Assembly (NCBI RefSeq): GCF_900188105.1
Contig: NZ_FZNP01000009.1
Location: 339,097-403,096 of the forward strand
Length of the DNA stretch: 64,000 nt
Source: Actinomadura mexicana
GTDB lineage: Bacteria > Actinomycetota > Actinomycetes > Streptosporangiales > Streptosporangiaceae
Direction: 5' to 3'
A model generated the notes under the pieces. It was not told the DNA's origin, did no database searches, and was given only the letters and a program-made list of their open reading frames with translations. Positions 57,661 to 64,000 of this stretch are shown piece by piece. The position numbers were made by a program, and so were the translations under genes. Positions within the stretch are counted from its first letter, which is position 1. Each line of letters starts with the position of its first letter.

Positions 57661-57891
57661 CCGTCCCGTCCGCCGGGTTTCGGACACGCGCCCCGGGGTC
57701 GACGACCTCGTCGACGCCGTGAACAACGCGCGCGCCTGACTCGGCAGGTCAGGGGACGCGGACGACATCGTCGTCCCCGGCCCGGAGGCGGGGACGACCG
57801 CCAGGCGCGGTTTCTCTGTCCCGAAGGATTTTGCAAGCGAATCGTTCCGCTGCGTAACTGAATGGTGAACTTTCGGGCAGGACACCGGGCT

Positions 57892-59622
57892 ATGGAGAGG
57901 TTCGAGCCCGAGCCCGGCGAGCGGGACGAGTACCCCGGCACCGAGCCCGTGCGCCTCGTCGAGCACGGGCGCCCGCACACCGACTGGATCGTCTACGGCG
58001 TCGCGGCCGTGCTGTCGGCCTCGTTCGTGATCTGGGGCGGGGCCGACACCGGCGGGCTCAGCTCGGCCGCGGACGCGATGCTGGACTGGCTGCTGACCAA
58101 CCTCGGCTGGCTGTTCGTCCTCGCGGCCACCGGCTTCGTGATCTTCTCTCTGTGGCTGGCGTTCAGCCGGTACGGCCGCATCCCCCTCGGCCGGGAGGGG
58201 GACGAGCCGGAGTTCCGCACCGTCTCGTGGGTCGCGATGATGTTCAGCGCGGGCATGGGCATCGGGCTCATGTTCTTCGGCGTGGCCGAGCCGCTCACGC
58301 ACTTCGTCGAGCCGCCGCCCGGCACCGACCCGGCGCAGAGCGAGGCCGCGATCGAGACGGCCATGGCGACCACGATGTTCCACTGGACGCTGCACCCGTG
58401 GTCGATCTACGCCGTGCTCGGCCTCGCGATCGGGTACAGCCACTACCGCCGGGGGCGCAGCCAGCTGATCAGCTCGGCGTTCGTCCCGCTGCTCGGCCGC
58501 CGCCGCGCCGCGGGCCCGGCCGGCAAGGTCATCGACATCCTCGCGCTGTTCGCCACCCTGTTCGGCTCGGCCGCCTCGCTCGGCATCGGCGCGCTGCAGA
58601 TCCGGACCGGGATGCAGGAGGCGGGCTGGATCTCCTCACTCGGCACCACAGTCCTCGTGCTGATCATCCTGGTGCTGACGGTCTGCTTCGTGGTGTCGGC
58701 GGTGTCGGGCGTCGCGCGCGGCATCCAGTGGCTGTCCAACATCAACATGGTGCTGGCCCTGGTCCTCGCGGTCTTCGTGTTCGTGGTCGGGCCCACCGTG
58801 TTCATCCTGGAGCTGCTGCCCACCTCGCTCGGCGTCTACATCCAGGACTTCGGGCAGATGGCGTCCCGGTCCGGTGCGACGGGCGGCGAGCCGATGAAGA
58901 CGTTCCTGTCCAACTGGACGATCTTCTACTGGGCGTGGTGGATCTCCTGGGCGCCGTTCGTCGGGATGTTCCTGGCCCGGATCAGCCGCGGCCGCACCAT
59001 CCGGCAGTTCGTCGGCGGCGTGATCCTCGTGCCGAGCGCGGTCAGCGTGGTCTGGTTCGCGATCTTCGGCGGGACGGCCATCGACCAGCAGCGCAAGGGA
59101 CTGAACCCGTTCGGGAACGGCACCGAGGAGCAGATCACCTTCAACGTCCTCGGCCACTTGCCGTGGCTGGCGGTGACCGCGGTCGTCGTCATGCTGCTCG
59201 TGGCGATCTTCTTCGTGTCCGGCGCGGACGCCGCGTCGATCGTCATGGGCACGCTGTCGCAGCGCGGCTCGACCTCCCCGTCCCGCTGGGTCGTGATCTT
59301 CTGGGGCGCGATGACCGGCGGGGTCGCCGCGATCATGCTGGTCATCGGCGGGGACAAGGCGCTGAGCGGCATCCAGAACATCACGTTCATCGGCGCGCTG
59401 CCGTTCGCGATCGTGCTGATCCTGCTGTGCGTCGCACTGGCGAAGGACGTGCGCTCCGACCCGATGATGCGCCGCCAGCACAAGGGCGCCGAGGTCCTGG
59501 AGGACGCCGTCATCGCCGGCGTCACCCACCACGAGGGCGAGTTCGAACTCCAGATCAAGCCGTCCGAGCGGGAGGGCGGTGCCGGGGACGCGGGGGACGC
59601 CGCCGAGGACCCGCCCCGCTGA
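57892..59622 (+). CDS. BCCT family transporter (betaine/choline/carnitine)
   Basis: A 576-residue carrier with 12 helices. MMFSAGMGIGLMFFGVAEPL and the substrate-box sequence NWTIFYWAWWISWAPFVGMFLARISRGRTIRQF with its aromatic cage Trp residues are diagnostic. It takes up trimethylammonium compounds, for osmotic protection or as carbon source. A 50-residue acidic C-terminal tail may sense osmolarity. I favour ATG 57892 (GGCAGGA nine bases before); ATG 57862 has no ribosome site. Confidence 0.92.
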   Translation: MERFEPEPGERDEYPGTEPVRLVEHGRPHTDWIVYGVAAVLSASFVIWGGADTGGLSSAADAMLDWLLTNLGWLFVLAATGFVIFSLWLAFSRYGRIPLGREGDEPEFRTVSWVAMMFSAGMGIGLMFFGVAEPLTHFVEPPPGTDPAQSEAAIETAMATTMFHWTLHPWSIYAVLGLAIGYSHYRRGRSQLISSAFVPLLGRRRAAGPAGKVIDILALFATLFGSAASLGIGALQIRTGMQEAGWISSLGTTVLVLIILVLTVCFVVSAVSGVARGIQWLSNINMVLALVLAVFVFVVGPTVFILELLPTSLGVYIQDFGQMASRSGATGGEPMKTFLSNWTIFYWAWWISWAPFVGMFLARISRGRTIRQFVGGVILVPSAVSVVWFAIFGGTAIDQQRKGLNPFGNGTEEQITFNVLGHLPWLAVTAVVVMLLVAIFFVSGADAASIVMGTLSQRGSTSPSRWVVIFWGAMTGGVAAIMLVIGGDKALSGIQNITFIGALPFAIVLILLCVALAKDVRSDPMMRRQHKGAEVLEDAVIAGVTHHEGEFELQIKPSEREGGAGDAGDAAEDPPR

Positions 59623-59631
59623 GGGGCCCGG

Positions 59632-60456
59632 TCACACGATCGGGCGCCCGGTCCTGATGCGGCGGCGGACGTCGCGGAGGTAGAGGTTGAAGGGGAACTC
59701 GCGGGCCGGGCGCGGCAGGGCGCGGTTGCTCACCGCCAGCACGTGGACGAAGCAGTCGAAGCGCGCCTGGTCGCGGGGCGTCCACGGGAAGCCGAGCTCG
59801 TCGCGGAACGGCTGGGGCAGGAAACCGAGCGTCAGGAAGCGGTGGAACCGGCCGAGCGTCCAGTGGACGGGCGCGGGCAGGAAGCGCATCTCGGCGAGGT
59901 CGCGCAGGTAGCCGCGGGTGACGTCGTCCATCTCGATCCTCGCCAGGCCCGCCCGCCAGTAGTCCTCGAAGGCGGCCCGGTCCGGCGGCCACATGTCCGG
60001 GGTGACCTGGAGGGTGGTGCCGAAGCGGGCGCCGTGCCGGTACAGGTCGGCGGCCTGGTCCCGCGACGGCTTCCCGTACAGCATCGTGTAGATCATCTCG
60101 ATGCCCACGTAGAGGCACGCGGCGACCCACAGCTGCAGCTCGCGGTCGAACGCGTTGTAGGCGACGGGCTCCTTCGCGCGGACGTGCCGGTGCGCGCGGT
60201 TCACCTCGCGGCGCATCGCCTCGCGTTCGGCCTCGGTGCCGAGCATGGCGACGGCGATGTAGCTGAGCGTGGTGCGGGCGCGCTTGAGCGGGTGCTCGTC
60301 GACGCGGCCGCTGTCGACCGTGCTCTCCGCGACGCCGTGCCCGATCGGGAGGCGGGAGAGCTGCATGACGACGTTGGACGCGGCGGCGGCCAGGGCCACC
60401 CCGCTGATCGAGTCCAGGACGACCTTCGGCGGCGTCTCCTCACCGGTCGCGGTCAT
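59632..60456 (-). CDS. MpaB/DUF2236 family oxygenase-like protein
   Basis: The 274-residue product matches the ER/MpaB/rubber-oxygenase (DUF2236) family: RLPIGHGVAESTVDSGR, HPLKRARTTLSYIAVAMLG, NRAHRHVRAKEPVAYNAFDRELQLWVAACLYVG with candidate heme His residues and ending TLGRFHRFLTLGFLPQPFRDELG. The family contains heme oxygenases that cleave isoprenoid or rubber chains, but most members have no known substrate. ATG 60456 is ten bases after GGAGG. It converges with the BCCT gene with nine bases between. Confidence 0.85.
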   Translation of the reverse strand: MTATGEETPPKVVLDSISGVALAAAASNVVMQLSRLPIGHGVAESTVDSGRVDEHPLKRARTTLSYIAVAMLGTEAEREAMRREVNRAHRHVRAKEPVAYNAFDRELQLWVAACLYVGIEMIYTMLYGKPSRDQAADLYRHGARFGTTLQVTPDMWPPDRAAFEDYWRAGLARIEMDDVTRGYLRDLAEMRFLPAPVHWTLGRFHRFLTLGFLPQPFRDELGFPWTPRDQARFDCFVHVLAVSNRALPRPAREFPFNLYLRDVRRRIRTGRPIV

Positions 60457-60507
60457 GCCGGCCCCACCTCCGTACGGGCTCGCACCTGCGCCCACGTTTG
60501 ATACAAC

Positions 60508-60549
60508 GAGTCGAATTTCGTCTCACTGTGCCATCGTAAGTGCACACTT
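60508..60549. promoter_or_regulatory. Two palindromes upstream of the MpaB gene
   Basis: GAGTCGAA-T-TTCGTCTC (60508-60524, seven of eight positions paired) and AAGTG-CA-CACTT (60538-60549, perfect) lie in an AT-rich gap. They could be operators of a regulator encoded elsewhere, since none lies beside them. Confidence 0.45.
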
Positions 60550-60634
60550 GCAAGGCGCCCGCGACGAGAGCGCCCTCACACGCGGCCCGTACGGAGCCGG
60601 GCTCAGGCGGCCCGGCCCCTCCGGGTGACCCCGG

Positions 60635-61366
60635 TCAGGTGTAGGGGCTCTCCTTCGCCAGGACGCGGCCCGCGAACTCCTTCAGGGTGTCCAGGGCGCG
60701 CAGGTACGGCATCGGGCCGTAGGAGACGCGCGCGACGCCCATCTCCGCCAGCTCCGCGAGCGACGTGCCCGGGAGGTTGTTCGCGTTGACCGGACCCGGG
60801 ATCCCCTTGACCAGGGACGGGACGGCGTCCGGCGGCGCCGCGATCGGGTACACGCAGTCGGCGCCGGCCTCCAGGTACAGCCGTCCGCGCGCGATCGCCG
60901 CCTCGACCGGGTCCGGGGCCTTGGCGACGAACGTGTCGGCGCGGGCGTTGATCACCAGGGCGTCCCCGGCCGCCGCCCGGACGGCCGCGATGTACTCCGC
61001 CTGGGTCCCCGGCTCGGCCAGCTCCCCGGCGTAGGTGTCCTCCAGGTTGCAGCCCGCCGCGCCGATGGCGAGCAGCCGCTCGACCAGCTCCCCCGGCTGC
61101 AGCCCGTACCCGGCCTCGGCGTCCACGGTGACGGGGACGGTCGCCGCGCGGATGACGCGCCCCGCGGCGGCGAACATCTCCTCCACCGGCGCCCCCTCGT
61201 GGTCGGGGTAGCCGAGCATGGCGGACACGGCGGCGCTCGCGGTGGCGAGCGCCGGGAACCCGGCCTCCTGGACGATCTTCGCGCTTCCCGCGTCCCAGAC
61301 GTTGGGCAGCAGCAGCGGGTCTCCGGGACGGTGCAGGTCCCTCAGGAGTGCGGCGTTGTCGGTCAT
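60635..61366 (-). CDS. Isocitrate lyase/PEP mutase family protein
   Basis: A 243-residue TIM-barrel enzyme. LLLPNVWDAGSAKIVQEAGFPALATASAAVSAMLGYPDHEG, the metal-binding VTVDAEAGYG and CNLEDTYAG place it in the superfamily of oxaloacetate/2-methylisocitrate lyases and PEP mutases. The KKCGH-type lyase motif is absent, so it is not a true isocitrate lyase; it may cleave or hydrolyse a 2-oxo acid. ATG 61366 has AAGGAG six bases upstream. Confidence 0.87.
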   Translation of the reverse strand: MTDNAALLRDLHRPGDPLLLPNVWDAGSAKIVQEAGFPALATASAAVSAMLGYPDHEGAPVEEMFAAAGRVIRAATVPVTVDAEAGYGLQPGELVERLLAIGAAGCNLEDTYAGELAEPGTQAEYIAAVRAAAGDALVINARADTFVAKAPDPVEAAIARGRLYLEAGADCVYPIAAPPDAVPSLVKGIPGPVNANNLPGTSLAELAEMGVARVSYGPMPYLRALDTLKEFAGRVLAKESPYT

Positions 61367-61506
61367 ATCTGTCTCCTTCCGTCGCACCAAGGAACGGAGA
61401 ACACGGCCGCACTGTGACACCCGCCCCCGGGCAGCGGCCCCGTCCCGCCGTCCCGGCCATGGGTTAGCGTCGAGCTGATCATCCGCTTGCGACGAGGGAG
61501 TACGCA

Positions 61507-62535
61507 ATGCAGCCGTGGTCCGCCGATCTCGCCGGCCGCCTCGAAGAGCACGCCGTCAGCAGCGAGCTGCTGCGCGGCAACCCGCTGGACGACCCGCACG
61601 AGCGGCCCGTACTGGTGTACGTACCGCCCGGCTACGACGACGAACCGGACCGCCGCTACCCCAGCGTCTACGTGATCACCGGATTCACCGGGCACGTCGG
61701 GATCTGGCGCAACCGGATGCCGTACCGGCAGCCGTTCCCCGAGACGGCCGACGCGGTGTTCGCCGCCGGGGAGGCGCCGCCCGCGATCGTCGTGTTCGTG
61801 GACGCCTGGACCGCGCACGGCGGCAGCCAGTACGTCGACTCCCCCGGCACCGGCCGCTACCACTCCTACCTCTGCGACGAGATCGTCCCGTGGGTGGACG
61901 GCCACTACCGGACGCTCGACGCGCCCGGGCACCGGGCGATCAGCGGCAAGTCCAGCGGCGGCTACGGTGCGATGATCACGCCGATGCTCCGTCCCGACCT
62001 GTTCGGCGCGCTCGCGACGCACGCGGGCGACGCCCTGTTCGAGTACTGCTACCTGACCGAGTTCCCCAAGTGCGTCCGGCACCTGCGCAAGCACGACGGC
62101 GACATCCTGCGCTGGTGGGACGACTTCAGGAGCCGCACCTCCTTCACCAAGCCCGAGGACATGGAGCTGCTCAACATCCTCGGCATGGCGCTGTGCTACT
62201 CCGCGCGCGAGGACGGCACCCCCGACCTGCCGTTCGACCCGGTCACCGGCGTGCTGCGGCCGGAGGTGTGGAATCGCTGGCTCGCCTGGGACCCGGTGCG
62301 GATGGTCCCGGAGCACGCCGAGGCGATGCGCTCCCAGCGGGCGATCTGGATCGACGGCGGCACGCGCGACGAGTGGTACCTCGACATCGGCGCGCAGGCG
62401 TTCCACCGGGCGCTGCTCGACGCCGGCGTCGCCGGGGACGTGATCCACTTCGAGCTGTTCGACGCGGGCCACGGCGCGATCGACTACCGCTACCCCCTGG
62501 CGCTCTCCTGGCTCTGCCACCGCATCGCCCCCTGA
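61507..62535 (+). CDS. Esterase, alpha/beta hydrolase (EstD-like)
   Basis: A 342-residue cytoplasmic hydrolase. YVPPGYDDEPDRRYPSVYVITG and the nucleophile elbow ISGKSSGGYGAM follow the putative-esterase (esterase D/Fes) family; FDAGHGAIDYRYPLA holds the catalytic His. Substrate unknown; relatives split thioesters, siderophores or S-formylglutathione. AGGGAG lies seven bases before ATG 61507. It is divergent from the lyase gene. Confidence 0.87.
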   Translation: MQPWSADLAGRLEEHAVSSELLRGNPLDDPHERPVLVYVPPGYDDEPDRRYPSVYVITGFTGHVGIWRNRMPYRQPFPETADAVFAAGEAPPAIVVFVDAWTAHGGSQYVDSPGTGRYHSYLCDEIVPWVDGHYRTLDAPGHRAISGKSSGGYGAMITPMLRPDLFGALATHAGDALFEYCYLTEFPKCVRHLRKHDGDILRWWDDFRSRTSFTKPEDMELLNILGMALCYSAREDGTPDLPFDPVTGVLRPEVWNRWLAWDPVRMVPEHAEAMRSQRAIWIDGGTRDEWYLDIGAQAFHRALLDAGVAGDVIHFELFDAGHGAIDYRYPLALSWLCHRIAP

Positions 62536-62858
62536 CCCCGCCGGGCGTCCCAACGCACGCGCCGCCTCCGCGGTTCCCCGCCGGACGGGCCGGGCCGATC
62601 CTTCGGCCCGGCCCGTCCGCGCTGTTCCGCCACGAAATTCCATTGGTTTCAGAGAGATGCCCAACGGAATTGAAAATCCAGAACCAAATGGATTTATTGA
62701 CACCTTTCTCGAACCAAGGTGCACTTCGGGTCAGCTCATCCGGATGAGTCCCCCATCCCAACCCCCCGCCGAGCGGGCGGCGGTTCCTGGAGCGCTCTTA
62801 CAAGGGCCTCCACGTGCCCACCCCCTCCGACCGCCCGGCACGTGGAAGGAGCACCCCC
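62536..62858. other. 323-base gap: terminator, AT-rich patch, protease leader
   Basis: After the esterase stop comes a strong hairpin (62582-62619). Bases 62630-62710 are unusually AT-rich and include a perfect TTGACA (62697-62702) and a small inverted repeat (AATCCA/TGGATT near 62675-62695); the -10 at the right distance is poor. The last 100 bases are leader of the protease gene. No coding frame is supported. Confidence 0.5.
62582..62619. terminator. Very strong terminator hairpin
   Basis: Perfect 17-base arms (62582-62598, 62603-62619) around a 4-base loop, 46 bases after the esterase stop. Confidence 0.82.
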
Positions 62859-64000
62859 GTGAGACACCAGACCGCGATCGGGGCGGCGGCCTTGTCCGTC
62901 GGCCTCGCCGTGGCGATGTCCTCGCCCGCCTCAGGTGCGACACCCAGCACCGCCCCCGCGGCACCGGCCGGGCCGGACCCCCGCACCGTCGCCGCCGCCT
63001 CGGCCGACCGCCTGGTCGCGGCGAAGCCCGCCGAGTTCAAGAAGGCCCCGAAGGACAGGATCGTCCGGCGCGGGGTCACCTCGGGCCTGCGCGGCCTGCA
63101 GTACGTGGCCTACGAGCGCACCTACGACGGCCTGCCCGTCTACGGCGGCGACTTCGTCGTCACCACCAACGCGACCGGCGGCGTGCTGAGCACCTCCGTC
63201 GACCAGACCCGCACGCTCGACGTGGCGACCAAGGCGTCGGTCGGCGCGGCGCAGGCCGCCGCGACCTCCCGCGCCCGCGTGTCCAAGGTCGAGACCGCCT
63301 CCACGCCCCGCCTGATGGTGCTCGCCGAGGGCTCGGGACGCCTCGTCTACGAGACCGTCGTCACCGGCACCCAGAAGAAGGCCCCGACGAAGCTGCACGT
63401 GTTCGTCGACGCCGGAACCGGCAAGGTCGTCAAGACATATGACGAGGTCCGGGACGCGGCCGACGACCGCAGCTACTACCACGGCACCGTCGACCTCAGC
63501 ACCGCCGCCACGTCCATGACCGACCCGCAGCGCTCCGGCGTCCGGTGCGGCGGCCAGAACGGCTCCGCCTACACCGGCACCGACAGCGCCTGGGGCAGCG
63601 GCAGCGGCACGGACCTGGAGACCGCCTGCGTCGACGCCCTCTACGCGGTCCAGAAGGAATGGGACATGCTGGGCTCCTGGCTCGGCCGCAACGGCATCAA
63701 CGGCAGCGGCGGCGGGTTCCCGCTCCGCGTCGGCCTGAGCGACGTCAACGCCTACTGGAACGGCAGCTACACCAACTTCGGCCACAACCAGGCCGGCACC
63801 AGGCAGGCCACCTCGGTCGACGTCGTCGGCCACGAGAACGGCCACGCCGTCTTCACCACCACCCCCGGCGGCGACAGCGGCGGCAGCGGCAACGAGAAGG
63901 GGGGCATGAACGAGTCGGCCGGCGACATCTTCGGCACGCTCACCGAGCACTACATGAACGAGCCCTCCGCCTACGACCCGCCGGACTACCTGATCGGCGA
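62859..64000 (+). CDS. Secreted M4 (thermolysin-like) metalloprotease, 3' end outside window
   Basis: The 380 visible codons start at GTG 62859, seven bases after AAGGAG. A signal peptide (to about residue 28) precedes an FTP/PepSY propeptide (LQYVAYERTYDGLPVYGGDFVVTTN, about 70-190) and the mature peptidase starting near YYHGTVDLS. The zinc site VVGHENGHAVF carries HExxH with HENGH, and NEKGGMNESAGDIFGTL supplies the third ligand Glu and the conserved Asp. It digests protein outside the cell. The frame is open at the window edge; C-terminal domains cannot be judged. Confidence 0.92.
   Translation, partial: MRHQTAIGAAALSVGLAVAMSSPASGATPSTAPAAPAGPDPRTVAAASADRLVAAKPAEFKKAPKDRIVRRGVTSGLRGLQYVAYERTYDGLPVYGGDFVVTTNATGGVLSTSVDQTRTLDVATKASVGAAQAAATSRARVSKVETASTPRLMVLAEGSGRLVYETVVTGTQKKAPTKLHVFVDAGTGKVVKTYDEVRDAADDRSYYHGTVDLSTAATSMTDPQRSGVRCGGQNGSAYTGTDSAWGSGSGTDLETACVDALYAVQKEWDMLGSWLGRNGINGSGGGFPLRVGLSDVNAYWNGSYTNFGHNQAGTRQATSVDVVGHENGHAVFTTTPGGDSGGSGNEKGGMNESAGDIFGTLTEHYMNEPSAYDPPDYLIG

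Larger units (their letters stand above)
57367..57891. other. 525-base intergenic region with tandem repeats and an AT-rich patch
   Basis: Between the divergent CoA ligase and BCCT transporter genes there is no convincing gene. From about 57399 to 57515 runs a 12-base tandem repeat; from 57535 to 57640 the DNA turns markedly AT-rich for this genome; a CRP-like site follows at 57645-57660; and a GC hairpin-rich stretch continues to 57810. All three minus frames stay open across the repeat, which is a by-product of its period and composition. Confidence 0.6.

Noticed and set aside
1..64000. CRISPR arrays, tRNA, rRNA genes or prophage
   Set aside because: No regular spacer-repeat array, cloverleaf, rRNA sequence or phage structural gene was seen by eye; a dedicated tRNA or covariance search was not possible.

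Overview
This is a GC-rich (about 70% or more) bacterial chromosome segment. It looks like an actinomycete: there is strong third-position G/C bias, frequent GTG/TTG starts with GGAGG-type ribosome sites, abundant TetR/MarR/IclR regulators, an amino-terminally extended M4 metalloprotease, MpaB/DUF2236, DUF2867 and TIGR03086-type genes, and a ribitol-phosphate wall-polymer locus. Gene content fits a Thermomonosporaceae-like genus (Actinomadura or a relative), but that placement is inference. I found no rRNA, tRNA, CRISPR array, prophage or replication origin.

Layout. 0.2-3.7 kb: a small HEAT-like protein, a secreted protein of unknown function and a PBP4-type D,D-carboxypeptidase. 3.8-8.7 kb: catabolic genes (maleylacetate reductase, MarR regulator, Tat-exported amidohydrolase) and a cytochrome P450 with its ferredoxin; the ferredoxin is fused in frame to the TetR regulator. 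8.8-13.1 kb: an IclR-linked operon of two SDR dehydrogenases and two fumarylacetoacetase-family hydrolases, probably for a sugar acid or similar oxo-acid. 13.1-14.1 kb: two small membrane proteins.

14.3-32.3 kb is a cell-surface glycopolymer locus made of two converging operons. The plus-strand side has a membrane O-acyltransferase, a fused CDP-ribitol synthase (cytidylyltransferase plus reductase), a membrane-anchored TagF-type polymerase, a TarS-like glycosyltransferase and a WbpD-like acetyltransferase. The minus-strand side has WbpE-, WbpB- and WbpA-like enzymes, a second TarS-like glycosyltransferase, three GT4 glycosyltransferases and two short GT-B half-proteins. Together the four Wbp-like enzymes could make UDP-2,3-diacetamido-2,3-dideoxy-glucuronate next to a poly(ribitol phosphate) pathway.

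32.4-38.6 kb: a double-AAA ATPase, an odd zinc-ribbon SDR lacking the usual catalytic Tyr, a 538-residue helical-repeat-like protein and a DUF2201 metallopeptidase/VWA protein, which I read as one MoxR-VWA type cassette. 38.6-42.6 kb: two TetR regulators with clear operators, a TIGR03086 protein, a solitary TnpB element inserted between a TetR operator and a DUF2867 gene. 42.7-49.0 kb: an ActP-type acetate symporter with its DUF485 partner behind a CRP-like site, then a second symporter encoded with a LytS/LytTR two-component system. 49.2-49.5 kb: an isolated 66-residue Cys/His protein with a strong terminator. 49.6-51.7 kb: a secreted lipase and a 2H phosphoesterase. 51.7-57.4 kb: an acyl-CoA catabolic operon (CoA ligase, two unlike acyl-CoA dehydrogenases, enoyl-CoA hydratase, double-VOC protein). 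57.4-64 kb: a repeat-bearing, locally AT-rich intergenic region, a BCCT transporter, an MpaB-family oxygenase, a PEP-mutase-family lyase, an esterase and a secreted M4 protease cut by the window end.
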